Source: Deinococcus marmoris DSM 12784
GTDB taxonomy: Bacteria; Deinococcota; Deinococci; Deinococcales; Deinococcaceae
Direction: 5' to 3'
Assembly (NCBI RefSeq): GCF_000701405.1
Contig: NZ_JNIV01000008.1
Coordinates: 22,682 to 86,681 of the forward strand
Length of the DNA: 64,000 nt
The position numbers were made by a program, and so were the translations under genes. Numbering within the stretch: the first letter of the stretch is position 1; every line of letters begins with the position of its first letter. The notes below the pieces were generated by a model, which saw nothing but the letters and a program-made list of their open reading frames with translations, made no database searches and was not told where the DNA came from. Positions 17,709 to 28,933 of the stretch are shown here, piece by piece.

Positions 17709-19160
17709 GTGTCGTGGCGGGCCTACGGGCTGGCGCTGCTTCCGCTGGCGGCGGCGGGCTGGCTGCCATGGTGGGCCACCGCGTTGCTGTGCGTGTTGTT
17801 CGGTCTGGCCGTGCGCTGGCCCCGCTGGGAGGAAGGCCGCCTGCTGCTGAGTCTGCTGGTGGTGGGCGGCGCGGCGGTGGCCCTGGCCCCGGCAGCGCTG
17901 GCGCAGGGCCGGGCAGCGCTGGTGGGTCTGGCCCTGCACTATCTGGCCCTGTTTTTTGTGGTGATTGCCCTGAACTGGTCCGCCAACCGCATCACCGATG
18001 GCTTGCGGCGCAGTCGTGGGGCGTTGTTTGTGCCGCTGCTGATCGGGCTGCTGGCCCCACAGCCGGGGCTGCTGCTGGCGCTGGCCGGGGGACTGCTGGC
18101 GGTTCCGGGCCGCGACGAACGGATGGGACGGCGTCCCGAGCAACCGACGCCCCGCGTGTGGTGGGTGGCCGGCGCAGCGCTGGCGGCCCTGCTGCTTTTC
18201 AGCGTGCTGCTGCCGCGTCAGGCTGTGAACTGGGGAGCGCTGGGCGGGCCGACACCGCCGCCTGCCACCGCCCCTCTGCCGCCCCCCAATCAGACTGTGC
18301 CCCCGGACCTGGGCCAGACGCCGTCCGTCCCCAACTCGCCCGGACTGGCATTGCCTTTTCAGTTCACCATCGACAACGTTTTTCTGCCCATCGACGCCAT
18401 CCTGCTGGGCGGACTGCTGTTGCTGGTGGCGGGCGGCGGGCTGCTGTTCAGACTCCGCCGGGAGGAGGGCCGCAAGCCCCGGCTGATCGAGATGCTGATG
18501 GTGGCGGGGTTGCTGCTGACCGGGGCAGTGTGGCTGGCAGCGGGCGTGTTGCTGTCCGGCGGCGACGGCGGCGGTTCAGGGGCGGCGCAGACGATGGGTC
18601 CCGGCGCGGGTAACGCCCTGGGGGAGCTGCTCAGCAACATCACCGGGCGGCGGCAGATCGATGTCAGCGGTTTTCTCCAGGCGCTGCTGTGGCTCAGTCT
18701 GGCGCTGCTGTTTGCGCTGGCCGCCGCGCTGTTCTGGCTGAACTTCACGCAGCCTAGAGAGAAGGAGAGCGACGAAAAAGCCCTGGATGGGCTTGAGGAC
18801 GCGGCCCCCGTCTCCACCCAGCCCGCCCTGCACCGTGTCCGCCTCGCCTACCGACAGGCCGAGGAACTGCTGCGGCAGCATGGGCGCGGCAGGCTGGCCG
18901 CTGAAACCCCGGCAGGCTACGCGGCGCGCCTGACTGCCCTGGACGCCGTGCTGGCCGGGCCGCTGGACACCCTGACCCGCGCGTATGGCCCGGTGCGCTA
19001 CGGCGGGCGCGTGACCGACGAGGACGCCGCCCAGGCCGAGGCGGCAGCGCATGAGCTGGCCGTAGTGCTGCCCGATCTGCCGCCCCCCCATGATCCATCC
19101 GAAGACTCTGATCCATCCGAAGGCGCTCCCGACTCCCTTTCAACAAAGGAAAACCCATGA
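17709..19160 (+). CDS. DUF4129-domain membrane protein of a MoxR-DUF58 operon
   Basis: A 483-aa integral membrane protein with several hydrophobic segments: four to six in the first 160 residues, then a Pro-rich external loop (about 180-215) and further helices near 230, 265 and 330. The C-terminal ~100 residues (LAYRQAEELLRQHGR ... PAGYAARL) match the DUF4129 domain. Start is uncertain: GTG 17709 is used here, but the frame is open to CTG 17661, which has GAGGA 6 nt upstream. The stop overlaps the start of the MoxR gene (ATGA). Such proteins accompany MoxR/DUF58/transglutaminase genes; the function is unknown. Confidence 0.8.
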   Translation: MSWRAYGLALLPLAAAGWLPWWATALLCVLFGLAVRWPRWEEGRLLLSLLVVGGAAVALAPAALAQGRAALVGLALHYLALFFVVIALNWSANRITDGLRRSRGALFVPLLIGLLAPQPGLLLALAGGLLAVPGRDERMGRRPEQPTPRVWWVAGAALAALLLFSVLLPRQAVNWGALGGPTPPPATAPLPPPNQTVPPDLGQTPSVPNSPGLALPFQFTIDNVFLPIDAILLGGLLLLVAGGGLLFRLRREEGRKPRLIEMLMVAGLLLTGAVWLAAGVLLSGGDGGGSGAAQTMGPGAGNALGELLSNITGRRQIDVSGFLQALLWLSLALLFALAAALFWLNFTQPREKESDEKALDGLEDAAPVSTQPALHRVRLAYRQAEELLRQHGRGRLAAETPAGYAARLTALDAVLAGPLDTLTRAYGPVRYGGRVTDEDAAQAEAAAHELAVVLPDLPPPHDPSEDSDPSEGAPDSLSTKENP

Positions 19161-20155
19161 CCGATTCATCCCTGTCCCCTTCACCCACCACGCAGCCCTT
19201 CGCCCGCAGCATTCTGGACAACATCGCCCGCGTGCTGGTGGGCAAGGAGGGCGTGTCCGGGCTGGCCCTGGCCGGGGTGCTGGCCGGGGGCCACGTGCTG
19301 CTGGAAGACGCCCCCGGCACCGGCAAAACAATGCTGGCCCGCGCGCTGGCTGTCAGCCTGGGCCTGACCTTCACCCGCGTGCAGTTCACCCCGGACCTGC
19401 TGCCCGGCGACGTGACTGGCGTCAGCGTGTACCGCCCCGCCAGTGGCACCTTCGAGTTCGTGCCGGGGCCGATTTTCACGGGTGTCCTGCTGGCCGACGA
19501 GATCAACCGCGCCACCCCCAAGACCCAGTCCGCGCTGCTGGAGGCGATGGGCGAGGGGCAGGTCACCGAATCCGGCGTCACGCATACGCTGGAGCAGCCC
19601 TTCGTGGTGATCGCCACCCAGAACCCGATTGAAAACGAGGGCACCTACCGCCTGCCCGAAGCGCAACTGGACCGCTTTCTGCTGCGCCTGTCGGTGGGCT
19701 ATCCCACGCTGGAGGAAGAGGTGCGGATGCTCGCGCGCCTCCAGGGGCAGCACCCAATTCATACGCTGGAATCGGTGGCTGCGCCCGCCGATCTGCTGGC
19801 TGCCCGCCGTGAGGTTCAGGCCGTGCATGTCTCCGAGGACTTGCGGCGTTATATGGCGTCGCTGGCGGCCCGCACGCGCACGCATTCCGCTGTGGCGCTG
19901 GGCGGCGGCCCGCGTGCCAGTCTGGCCTTGCAGGGGGTGGCGCAGGCGCTGGCGTGGATGGAGGAGCGCGGTTACGTCACCCCTGACGACGTGCAGCGGG
20001 CTGCTCCTGGGGTGCTGGCCCACCGCTTGAGCCTCAGGATCGAGGCCCGCTTGCAGGGATTGCCCGCCGAGGAAGTGGTGCGCGAGGTACTGCGCTCCGA
20101 GCCGGTGCCGGTGGAATCGGATCACTCTCAGCCTGAGGCTGTCGGCGCGCAGTGA
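19157..20155 (+). CDS. MoxR-family AAA+ ATPase
   Basis: A 332-aa AAA+ ATPase of the MoxR group, chaperone-like proteins thought to help assembly or metal loading of partner (often VWA/DUF58) proteins. Walker A is EDAPGTGKTMLARALA (about residue 50), Walker B is GVLLADEINRATPKTQ, sensor 1 is ATQNPIENEGTYRLPEAQLD, and the arginine-containing DRF motif follows. It overlaps both neighbours by 4 bp (ATGA and GTGA), so the three genes are one translational unit. Confidence 0.93.
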   Translation: MTDSSLSPSPTTQPFARSILDNIARVLVGKEGVSGLALAGVLAGGHVLLEDAPGTGKTMLARALAVSLGLTFTRVQFTPDLLPGDVTGVSVYRPASGTFEFVPGPIFTGVLLADEINRATPKTQSALLEAMGEGQVTESGVTHTLEQPFVVIATQNPIENEGTYRLPEAQLDRFLLRLSVGYPTLEEEVRMLARLQGQHPIHTLESVAAPADLLAARREVQAVHVSEDLRRYMASLAARTRTHSAVALGGGPRASLALQGVAQALAWMEERGYVTPDDVQRAAPGVLAHRLSLRIEARLQGLPAEEVVREVLRSEPVPVESDHSQPEAVGAQ

Positions 20156-21273
20156 ACCTGCTGATCTCGGCCCTGGTGTGGCTGGCGGTTCTCGGTGTGC
20201 TGGCCGGACTCCTGTGGGCCGCCTACCGCCAGCCTCCGCGCGTGACCCTGACCCGTGAAGTGCCCCCCAACGGCTTTCAGGGCACCCGCTTGCCCCTGAT
20301 AGTCCGGCTCGATCTGCACAGCCGCCTCCCCATCCGGTATCTGCTGGAAGACCCCACGCCGCGCGCTGTGGTGGTGGACGCGCCCGTGCGGCTGTCCGGC
20401 GAGCTGCTGGGCCACTCCGAGCAGGAGGTCCGTACCTATCTGACCCTCAACAGCCGGGGCGTGTACGAATGGCCGGGTGCCACGCTGCACTGGGCCGATC
20501 CGCTGGGGCTGTTCTGGCGCAGTATTTCCATTCCGGCCTCCCAGCGCCTGGATGTCTTTCCCAGTCCCCACGGCCTGCGTCTGCCGGACCTGCTGCGCCC
20601 CCTGCTTTCCGAGGGTGGCCTGAGCCGCCGCCTGGGTCTGGACGATCCCATCAGCCTGCGGAGCGTGCGCGACTACACGCCGGGCGATCCGCCGGGCCGC
20701 ATCCACTGGCGTTCCAGCGCCCGTACGGGCACCCTGAGCGTCCGCGAACCCGAGCGCACGGCGGCCAGCAGCGTGACCGTCTATCTGGACGTGAGCAGCG
20801 GGGGAGAGGTGTTTACCGAAAGCGCCGTGCGTCTGGCTGCCAGTCTGGTGCAGGAGGCGCTGGCCCTGGAATTGCCCGTCTCTGTCGCCACCAACGGGGG
20901 CGTGACCCCCACAGGCCGCCACGCCGAGGCGCTGCATTCCGCCCTGCTGCGGCTGGCGCAGCTTCAGCCGGACCCGGCCCCGCCTGTCATTCCACCCACG
21001 CGCTCGGGGGGCAACCTGATCATCCTGAGCGCCAGTCCTGCGCCCGCGCTGATCGCCGGGGCCATGCGGGCGCGGGCCACCGCCAGCCGGGTGGCGATCG
21101 TCGCCATGCCCGAGGGCTTTTACCTGGAACCCGGCGAAAGGGCGCGCCGCCAGTGGGTGGCCGCCCCCGACTCGGTCAGGAATCTGGAGCGGCAGGCTGG
21201 GGTGCTGGCCGGGGCGGGCATTCTGGTCTTCGTGCTGCGCGGCAACCAGAGCGTGTTGCGGCTGGGCGGCTGA
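20152..21273 (+). CDS. DUF58-domain protein
   Basis: A 373-aa protein with one or two N-terminal hydrophobic segments (residues 1-25) and the DUF58 hallmark RSVRDYTPGDPPGRIHWRSS followed by LSVREPE around residue 170. DUF58 proteins carry a VWA-like fold and are standard partners of MoxR ATPases. The GTG start overlaps the MoxR stop. It is the last gene of the operon. The biological substrate is unknown. Confidence 0.9.
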   Translation: MNLLISALVWLAVLGVLAGLLWAAYRQPPRVTLTREVPPNGFQGTRLPLIVRLDLHSRLPIRYLLEDPTPRAVVVDAPVRLSGELLGHSEQEVRTYLTLNSRGVYEWPGATLHWADPLGLFWRSISIPASQRLDVFPSPHGLRLPDLLRPLLSEGGLSRRLGLDDPISLRSVRDYTPGDPPGRIHWRSSARTGTLSVREPERTAASSVTVYLDVSSGGEVFTESAVRLAASLVQEALALELPVSVATNGGVTPTGRHAEALHSALLRLAQLQPDPAPPVIPPTRSGGNLIILSASPAPALIAGAMRARATASRVAIVAMPEGFYLEPGERARRQWVAAPDSVRNLERQAGVLAGAGILVFVLRGNQSVLRLGG

Positions 21274-21341
21274 GGCCAGCATGAAGCCAGATGAAGGAAG
21301 CGCTCAGGCCGCCGATTCGCTCAACTTGGTAGCGTAGGCAC

Positions 21342-21614
21342 ATGACCCAGAATGATGATCGCCAGGGCGGCAAGCTGCCAGGCAACACCGAGACGGACGG
21401 CAAGCACGAACCCACCAACGTGGAGCTGCAATTCATGGGCCACACCGACCCGGGTGCAGAGCTGGAAGCCGAGGTGGAGGCCCAGAGCCGCGAGGCCGGG
21501 GAGTACAGGGAACGCGGCATGGACAAGCAGGACGTGGCGCTGGCCGGAACGATGGACGGCAGCGATCCGCCCAGCACCAACATGGGCGACGCCGACGAGG
21601 AAATGACGCCCTGA
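21342..21614 (+). CDS. Small, very hydrophilic acidic protein
   Basis: A 90-aa protein without recognisable domain. It is rich in Asp, Glu, Gly, Thr, Asn and Gln, has almost no hydrophobic core and no cysteine, and is probably disordered. A -10 box TAGCGT (21330-21335) lies 6 nt from the ATG (leaderless), and a clear terminator follows at 21644, so it is a self-contained transcription unit. Composition is hydrophilin-like; a stress role would be inference. Confidence 0.7.
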   Translation: MTQNDDRQGGKLPGNTETDGKHEPTNVELQFMGHTDPGAELEAEVEAQSREAGEYRERGMDKQDVALAGTMDGSDPPSTNMGDADEEMTP

Positions 21615-21643
21615 CCCGACTTTCCAGAACCTCTTCCAGAAAG

Positions 21644-21672
21644 ACACCCCGCCTCAGTGCCGGGTGTTTTTT
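21644..21672 (+). terminator. Terminator of the small acidic-protein gene
   Basis: ACACCC pairs with GGGTGT around a 12-nt loop and runs into TTTTTT. It also separates the convergent gene that ends at 21685. Confidence 0.8.
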
Positions 21673-21684
21673 CGTTCTGGGTGA

Positions 21685-22869
21685 TCAGTGCTGTGCCAGC
21701 CGCTCGATCTCTGCCGCGATAACAGGCAAGGCCCCCGCCGGACCGATGCGGGTCAATCCGTCCAGCGCCGCCCGCGCCCGCATTGGGCCGTTGCTAAGAG
21801 TTGACCTGACCTCTGCCGCCAGAATCACCGGGTCCGCCCCCACCACCCGGAGCGCCGCGCCCAGCAGACGCCCCTGCCGCCGCGCAAAGCCCTCGGTGTA
21901 CTGTGGGCCGCTCGTGGCAAAGGCGACGACTGGAACCCCCAGCCCGGCCAGTTGCTCGTTCGCCGTGCCTGATGTGCCGATGGCGATGTCCGCCGCCCGC
22001 GCCACTGCGCCGAAAGCACCGCGCAGCAGGCGGATGCTTGCGCCCTCGCCCGTGGCCAGCGCCTCCGCATCATTGCGAATCTCCAGCGTCCAGCCGTCCG
22101 GCAGCGTGACCGCCTCCCAGGCGTGCGGCCAGGCCACCAGCGCCGTGACTTCGGGCAGCAATGCGGCGGCTCGCAGCATCACGGGCAGACTCTCACGGTG
22201 ATCCTCCCGCGAACCGGGCAAGAGGGCCAGCACCGGACGGCCCGGTGGCAGATTCAGTTCACGCTCTGGCCTGTCTAGCACGTCCATCGCAAAACTTCCG
22301 GCAAAGCGGGCCGGGACGCCGCGCCGCTGGTAGTAGCGCTGGGTGGCGGCGTCGCGCACGAAGACGGCGGCGGCCCCGCGTGCCAGCCGCAGTTCGTAGG
22401 GCATGGGCAGGTTGGCCCCCAGCGCGTTCAGTTCCCGCAAAGCCCCGCGCAGACCCAGGCCATCCAGATACTGTGCGCTCAGCAGCGGCTGAACATGAAT
22501 CAGGGGCAGGTGATTGATCCTCGCCGCCACACTGCCCACCATCAGCGCGTAGGCGTCGCCCACGACGACGACTGCGCCCGCGCCTCTGGCCCCGCGCACG
22601 GCGTCGGCCCACTGCCCCAGCGAGTCACCGATCAGTCCGGCCCTCAAATCTGCTTTCAGGTTGTTCAGGCTGCCGAAGGGAAAGCCGCCGCTGGGCAGGT
22701 GCAGCACCCGGCCCACCCGGTTGGCCTCGGCGGCGGCATAAGCCCGGCCCTCACCCACCAGTGGGGAATAACGAATCTCGCCCGGCAGCAGCCCGGCCAG
22801 CCGCGCCCCGATCAGGTCTTCCGCCGTGCCGTTGGAAATGAACAGGGTGGGGTGGGGGGCGGCAGTCAC
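21685..22869 (-). CDS. Lipid-A-disaccharide-synthase-related glycosyltransferase-like protein
   Basis: A 394-aa GT-B-type protein related to LpxB but of the separate group found in organisms without lipid A, such as deinococci and cyanobacteria. Visible features are a short N-terminal strand ([17 protein letters not shown]), the [17 protein letters not shown] motif of the UDP-sugar-binding half and [20 protein letters not shown] near residue 300. The GTG start at 22869 is preferred over the ATG at 22881 because that ATG lies within a TATGCT -10 box placed 7 nt before the GTG. The true acceptor is unknown. Confidence 0.8.
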   Translation of the reverse strand: MTAAPHPTLFISNGTAEDLIGARLAGLLPGEIRYSPLVGEGRAYAAAEANRVGRVLHLPSGGFPFGSLNNLKADLRAGLIGDSLGQWADAVRGARGAGAVVVVGDAYALMVGSVAARINHLPLIHVQPLLSAQYLDGLGLRGALRELNALGANLPMPYELRLARGAAAVFVRDAATQRYYQRRGVPARFAGSFAMDVLDRPERELNLPPGRPVLALLPGSREDHRESLPVMLRAAALLPEVTALVAWPHAWEAVTLPDGWTLEIRNDAEALATGEGASIRLLRGAFGAVARAADIAIGTSGTANEQLAGLGVPVVAFATSGPQYTEGFARRQGRLLGAALRVVGADPVILAAEVRSTLSNGPMRARAALDGLTRIGPAGALPVIAAEIERLAQH

Positions 22870-22966
22870 GCGCCGCAGCATACTGCCGATGATCGAATCC
22901 TAATATCGCCCGTCCGCGCTGGCGTGATAGGAATACGGCTGAGATGCCCCCCGCAAGTGACCTTCA

Positions 22967-23386
22967 ATGAGCGAGTTCGACGAGCTTCAGGCCGCCATCC
23001 GCCGCCACGCCCACGAGCGGCAGGCCGAGGAGCGCGCCTGCGAGTCGTTCCTGAACGCGCTGTACCATGCCCTGCGGACTGCCAGCGGGCCGGGGTTGCC
23101 ACTGAACAACGTGACGCTGGACTTCACCGTGGACCCCGCCAACCGCCTGCGCCCCGTACCCACCGGGGGCTTTCACGCTGCCTGGCTGCGCCTGGGTCTG
23201 TGCGAGATGCTGGTGCGCGTGCGCCGGGTGGGCGGGGCCTTTCAGGGCGAGTACGGCGACGGCGGCAGCTTCCGGCTGGAAACGGCGGGCGAGAACGAGT
23301 TGATCACCCTGGCCCGCCAGATGCTGCGTGATGTGGCGGATACGTATGCGGGTTCAGGGCAGGAGCGCATCAGACGACTGAACTGA
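22967..23386 (+). CDS. Hypothetical protein, 139 aa
   Basis: A soluble alpha/beta-looking protein with a charged N-terminal helix (about residues 5-45), a middle hydrophobic region and a C-terminal helix. No motif, metal site or signal peptide was recognised. The gene is compact, with codon use like its neighbours, and ends at a shared bidirectional terminator. The function is unknown. Confidence 0.7.
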   Translation: MSEFDELQAAIRRHAHERQAEERACESFLNALYHALRTASGPGLPLNNVTLDFTVDPANRLRPVPTGGFHAAWLRLGLCEMLVRVRRVGGAFQGEYGDGGSFRLETAGENELITLARQMLRDVADTYAGSGQERIRRLN

Positions 23387-23396
23387 GGATGAGCAA

Positions 23397-23434
23397 AGAA
23401 AATCGCCCCTCCAGAATTCGGAGAGGCGATTTTG
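23397..23434. terminator. Bidirectional terminator between convergent genes
   Basis: AAAATCGCCCCTCC pairs with GGAGAGGCGATTTT (one mismatch) around AGAATTC. The A-rich left arm and T-rich right arm let it serve both the 22967-23386 gene and the minus-strand sugar transporter operon. Confidence 0.85.
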
Positions 23435-23446
23435 TCAGAGAAGAGG

Positions 23447-24298
23447 CTAGCCCTTGACCGCCCCTGCCGTCAGGCCGGACACGATGTTGCGCTGGAAAAT
23501 CAGCACCAGCGTGATCAGCGGAATCGTGACCACGATGCTGGCGGCCATGATCGGCCCCCACGGCTGGTCAAACTGCGACGCACCCGAGTAGTTGGCGATC
23601 ACCACGGGCACGGTGCGGTTGGTACTCATGAAGGTCAGCGCGAACAGGTACTCGTTCCAGGCGTTGATGAAGGCCAGCAGACCGGTGGTCACCAGCGCGG
23701 GCATCATCACCGGGAACAGCACCTTGAACAGCGTTTGCAGCGGGCTTGCGCCGTCCACCAGCGCCGCTTCTTCCAGCTCGCCAGGAATGTCGCGCACGAA
23801 GGAGGTCAGCACCCAGACGGTGAAGGGAATGGTGAAGATCAGGTACGAGACCATCAGGCCAATCGGGTTGTCAAACAGGTTGAAGCGCGTGATCAGGGTA
23901 AATAGCCCGCCCAGCACAGCGATCTGCGGAAACACGCTGACCGCCAGGATGATGTACATGATGAACTGCTTGCCCCGGAAGCGGAAACGCCCCAGCGCGT
24001 AGGCGGCAAACGAGCCGAACAGCAGGCTGACGGCCACCGCGCCCACGGCAACCACCGTGCTGAACAGCAGCCCACGCCGGAAGCTGGCGTTGGCAAACAC
24101 CTGGGTGTAATTGTCCAGGGTGGTGGGCGCAAAGGCGAATTGCAGCGGCGGCAGGAACAGATCGGTGGCCCGCCGGAAACTGGTCAGCACGGCCCAGCCG
24201 AAGGGCAGCAGCAGGTACAGGGTAATCACGATCACCAGCAGGTAGAACAGCGTGCGCTGAAGGTAGTACAGGCCGGGCTTGGTCCGTTTCAGATACAT
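23447..24298 (-). CDS. Carbohydrate ABC transporter permease, MalG-like
   Basis: A 283-aa inner-membrane permease with six hydrophobic segments. The EAA loop [22 protein letters not shown] (about residue 190) identifies the MalFGK-type sugar importers, and the C-terminus ends [11 protein letters not shown] as in MalG. GGAGGGAG lies 6 nt before the ATG. It is the last gene of malE-like / malF-like / malG-like order. No ATPase gene is adjacent, so it presumably shares a MsmK/MalK-type ATPase encoded elsewhere. Confidence 0.93.
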   Translation of the reverse strand: MYLKRTKPGLYYLQRTLFYLLVIVITLYLLLPFGWAVLTSFRRATDLFLPPLQFAFAPTTLDNYTQVFANASFRRGLLFSTVVAVGAVAVSLLFGSFAAYALGRFRFRGKQFIMYIILAVSVFPQIAVLGGLFTLITRFNLFDNPIGLMVSYLIFTIPFTVWVLTSFVRDIPGELEEAALVDGASPLQTLFKVLFPVMMPALVTTGLLAFINAWNEYLFALTFMSTNRTVPVVIANYSGASQFDQPWGPIMAASIVVTIPLITLVLIFQRNIVSGLTAGAVKG

Positions 24299-24313
24299 GT
24301 CTGTCTCCCTCCT

Positions 24314-25261
24314 CTAGTCGAACTTCACGCGGAAGGCGGTCACGTAGATGACCACAATCGCCATGATGATGATAAAAATGGCCACCGAGACGGCGCTGCC
24401 GGTGCCCAGCAGTTGGTTGTCGATCAGTTGCTGGCGGGCGTAGCCGGTCATGCTGGTGCTGGCGGCCACGTTTGCGCCCAGCATCACGTACATGATGTCG
24501 AACACGCGCAGGGCGTCCAGGCTGCGGAAGACCAGGGCCACCAGCAGCGCGGGCCGCAGCAGCGGCAGGGTCATGCGCCAGAACTGGGTCCACTTGGTTG
24601 CGCCGTCCATGTCGGCGGCCTCGTACATGTCGCCGGGCAGGCTTTGCAGTCCGGCCAGGATCAGCAGCGCCATGAACGAGGTGGTCTTCCACACGTCCAC
24701 GGCGATCATGGCCCAGATGGCCGTGCCCGAATCGGCCAGCAGCGCCTGCCCGCCCAGCAAACCCTGCCCGATCAGGCCGAAGGAATCGTTGTACATGTAG
24801 GCCCACATCTGCGCCGAGACCACTGTGGGAATCGCCCAGGGCACCAGCATGGCGGTCCGCAGGAACGAACGCCCCGCGAAGGCGCTGTTGACCACCAGCG
24901 CGATGATCATGCCGAACACCGTTTCCAGCGCCACCGAGAACACGGTAAAGATCAGTGTGTTGCGAACGGCGGTCCACCACTGGGGGTCTTGCATGAAGCC
25001 CAGGCCGATGCCCTCGGCGGTGGTGAACCAGAAGTTCTGGAGGCCGACAAAGGTGGCCTGTCCCGGCGTAGTCAGGTTGGCTTCCTGCGCCGAGAAGAAA
25101 ATCGTGCGGTATAGCGGGAAACCGGCCACCAGCGCAATGGCGATCAATGTGGGCAGCAGCAGCCAGAAAGCCTGCCAGGCGCGTGCGCCCTCGATGCCGC
25201 GAACTTTCTTGCGGCCAATGGGTGGGACGGTTGGAGGCTTGGTGGGGGCGTTTGCGGTCAT
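24314..25261 (-). CDS. Carbohydrate ABC transporter permease, MalF-like
   Basis: A 315-aa polytopic permease with a ~30-residue cytoplasmic N-terminus and six or more membrane segments. The EAA loop [20 protein letters not shown] (about residue 215) is the MalF form. AAGGAGG lies upstream of the ATG. Only 15 bp separate it from the MalG-like gene. It pairs with that protein to form the channel. Confidence 0.93.
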   Translation of the reverse strand: MTANAPTKPPTVPPIGRKKVRGIEGARAWQAFWLLLPTLIAIALVAGFPLYRTIFFSAQEANLTTPGQATFVGLQNFWFTTAEGIGLGFMQDPQWWTAVRNTLIFTVFSVALETVFGMIIALVVNSAFAGRSFLRTAMLVPWAIPTVVSAQMWAYMYNDSFGLIGQGLLGGQALLADSGTAIWAMIAVDVWKTTSFMALLILAGLQSLPGDMYEAADMDGATKWTQFWRMTLPLLRPALLVALVFRSLDALRVFDIMYVMLGANVAASTSMTGYARQQLIDNQLLGTGSAVSVAIFIIIMAIVVIYVTAFRVKFD

Positions 25262-25487
25262 GGGTTACGGCCTCCTTGTCCCTGAAAGGTGGGTTCCCGA
25301 AAAAAGGGGATGCCCGGCACTGCTCAAATGGAATGCGCTGTCGCGGAGAACGGCTGGCCTGCTCTGATCTGGAGCCTTTAGTGTAAAGGTCAATGCTGGT
25401 CTGTGTTTGAGGGGAATGCAGAAATGACGCGCGGCGTCGGTGGAGCTGGACTGATTTCTAAAATGGGTCTGCTTTCTGAAATGAGAA

Positions 25488-25519
25488 GGGGGAACACCCA
25501 GTTGCAGCGGGCGTCCCCC
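25488..25519 (-). other. Intercistronic hairpin between binding-protein and permease genes
   Basis: GGGGGAACACCC pairs with GGGCGTCCCCC around a 9-nt loop, 36 bp after the binding-protein stop codon. It has no T-run on the minus-strand transcript. Such hairpins stabilise the upstream message, so it probably gives more binding protein than permease. The rest of 25262-25554 shows nothing else clear. Confidence 0.6.
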
Positions 25520-25554
25520 AGTTCACCGAATGGTGAGGGCCAGAGTGGGCGCGC

Positions 25555-26814
25555 TTACCAGCCGCGTCCCTTGATGCGGGCCAGGTCCGTTTCCAGCTTC
25601 TTAACGGCGGCTGCACCCTTGGTCTTGCCCGCCATCACGTCGCTGACTGCGCCCGCGAAAGCCTGCGAAACCTGGTTGTACTTCAGCTTGGTGGGGCCGG
25701 AGGGGCGGGCCACGGCGCTGGTGAAGACGTCCAGCAGGCTGCCGAAGAAGGGGTTGGCCTTCAGGATGGCCTGGTCCTTGTACAGCGCGGGACGGGTGGG
25801 GTTGTAGGCTCCCTCGATGGCGCGGAGCTTTTGCTCCTCGGCTCCGGTCAGGTAGCGCACCAGATCGATGGCGGCGGCCTGGTTCTTGGAGTACGTGCTG
25901 ACTCCCAGGTTCCAGCCGCCCAGGGTCGCCGCTGCGCCGTTGCCGCCGCTGGGCAGAGGGGCCACGCCGATCTTGCCCTTGACCTTGCTGTCGTCGCTCT
26001 GGCCCAGTGCCCAGGCGTAGGGCCAGTTGCGCATGAACGCCGCGTTGCCCGACTGGAAGATGCCGCGCGCTTCTTCCTCACCGTAGGTGGTCACGCCTGC
26101 GGGGCTGATGGTCTTGACCCAGCTTGCGGCGGTGTCCATCGCTTTGGCGGCGTTGGCGTTGTTGACCGTGATCTTGCCGCTGTCGTCCACGATGGTGCCG
26201 CCGCCGAAGGACACCAGCCATTCCAGCGCGTCGCAGGTCAGGCCCTCGTAGTTCTTGCCCTGGAAGACGAAACCGGTGAAGGTGCTGCTGGTCTTCTTCT
26301 CGCCGTCCTGGATCTTCTTGGCCATGGTGGCCAGCTCGGTCCAGGTTTTGGGCGCGGCGCTGTAGCCGTACTTCTTCATCAGGTCCGTGCGGTAGTACAG
26401 CAGTCCGGCGTCCGTGAACCACGGCAGCGACACCAGTTTGCCGTCCACGGTGTTGGCCGCGACGATGCCCTTGAAGTGCGCGTTCACCTCTGCGGCGGGC
26501 ACCTTGCTCTTCAGGTCCACGAAGTGCTGCGACAGCAGGCCGGGCCAGATGACGTCGAGCTGGTAGACGTCGATGGCGTCGCTCTTGGCGGCCAACTGCT
26601 GCTGGTACAGGCCCAGGCGGTCGTTGGTCAGGTTGGGGCTTTCAAAGACCTTGACGGTGTTGCCCGTCTTTTTGGCCCAGCGCGCCGAGCCGTCCTTGCA
26701 GAGCTGGAGTTCCTGACCCACGGTTCCGCAGGCCAGGGTGACCTGAACGGCTCCGGCCTGGCTGGAGGCAGCGATGGCGGCGGTGAGGCTGACAAGTGCA
26801 ATAGCTTTCTTCAT
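25555..26814 (-). CDS. Sugar ABC transporter substrate-binding protein
   Basis: A 419-aa extracellular solute-binding protein, family 1 (MalE-like). The signal peptide is [22 protein letters not shown] (about 22 residues). The mature part begins [17 protein letters not shown] and later has [11 protein letters not shown] and WPYAWALGQ, as in trehalose/maltose and glucosylglycerol binding proteins. CAGGAGA precedes the ATG. It is the promoter-proximal gene of the importer operon. Sugar specificity is not determined from sequence. Confidence 0.92.
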   Translation of the reverse strand: MKKAIALVSLTAAIAASSQAGAVQVTLACGTVGQELQLCKDGSARWAKKTGNTVKVFESPNLTNDRLGLYQQQLAAKSDAIDVYQLDVIWPGLLSQHFVDLKSKVPAAEVNAHFKGIVAANTVDGKLVSLPWFTDAGLLYYRTDLMKKYGYSAAPKTWTELATMAKKIQDGEKKTSSTFTGFVFQGKNYEGLTCDALEWLVSFGGGTIVDDSGKITVNNANAAKAMDTAASWVKTISPAGVTTYGEEEARGIFQSGNAAFMRNWPYAWALGQSDDSKVKGKIGVAPLPSGGNGAAATLGGWNLGVSTYSKNQAAAIDLVRYLTGAEEQKLRAIEGAYNPTRPALYKDQAILKANPFFGSLLDVFTSAVARPSGPTKLKYNQVSQAFAGAVSDVMAGKTKGAAAVKKLETDLARIKGRGW

Positions 26815-26867
26815 ATCTTCTCCTGTGTGGACAGACCGGGCGGACCCCGACTGCGCCCCCTCGTTTC

Positions 26868-26933
26868 GGAAGCGGTTCCACGGTTACGTAGTTGTGATTC
26901 TGGCAGGCTACACCGCTCGCCTGTGGGTGTCAA
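26868..26933 (-). promoter_or_regulatory. Sugar-importer promoter with LacI-type operator
   Basis: On the minus strand a perfect -35 TTGACA (26928-26933) and a -10 TAGCCT (26905-26910) are exactly 17 bp apart. About 20 nt downstream of the expected start lies GGAACCGCTTCC (26868-26879), an imperfect palindrome with the central CG typical of LacI-family sites. This suggests induction by the transported sugar. In 26941-27260, up to the gatC promoter, nothing else was recognised. Confidence 0.65.
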
Positions 26934-27266
26934 TGTGAGTTTTCTCAATTGGCGGGTGGAGTCGAGGGCGGCTGGCAGGCGCTCAGCGGCACCTCGCCCG
27001 CACTCGGAACAGGGTTTTTCCGCGCTCTGACGCCAGGGCCTCGTGGCCATCCATCAACCTCAAACTGTCGATCTTTGTGATGTGATGGTGCGGCAGTATG
27101 TCCTTCGTTCCAAGCGGGTCGGCAGCTCGGATGACGGGTGCGGGGCAGGACGCTGCTGTGCAAGACGCCCTGGTGTCCGTCATCCGCTGTCTGTCAGCGT
27201 CGCAGGCAAATCGGCCCAGCAGTTCCCCGCCCGGAAGGCAGAGGCCAAACCGCCGTGCCCAGAATC

Positions 27267-27570
27267 TATACTGCGCCCCATGATTGACGCCGCCCAGATG
27301 GACCACCTCGCCAGCCTCGCGCGGCTGGAGCTGACCCCCGGTGAACGGGAAGCCATGACCCAGGACCTCGTGCGCGTGCTGGGCTACTTCGAGCAACTGC
27401 GGGAAGTGAATACCGACGGCGTGGAAGAAATGCAGCGCCCGGTGAATCTGGTCAACGTCCTGCGGGATGACGTGCCCGGCAAGGCGTTCCCCGCGTCCGT
27501 GATCGAGGCTCTGGCCCCCGAGACCCAGGACGGCCTGATCCGCGTTCCCCGCACCGTCGAGGCCGACTGA
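27267..27570 (+). CDS. gatC: Aspartyl/glutamyl-tRNA amidotransferase subunit C
   Basis: Coding part 27280-27570 (96 aa). GatC is the small chaperone-like subunit of GatCAB, which converts Glu-tRNA(Gln) and Asp-tRNA(Asn) to the amidated forms. The N-terminal [20 protein letters not shown] and the NVLRDD and PRTVEAD parts are family hallmarks. The much longer open frame upstream is not used: a -10 box TATACT at 27267-27272 is 7 nt from ATG 27280, the leaderless arrangement. The stop codon abuts the serS start with no gap. Confidence 0.92.
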
Positions 27571-28848
<1,278 letters not shown>

Positions 28849-28933
28849 GTCCTCCATTGTCCTGCATCCAGCCGTGAGGGCCAGGTCAGGTGACTGGCTC
28901 TCTTTTCATGGGCAGGCTGTGGAGAATGACCGT

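Noticed and set aside
26941..27266. Possible T-box or other leader before gatC-serS
   Set aside because: No T-box sequence or terminator found; the TATACT box 7 nt before the gatC ATG indicates a leaderless message.
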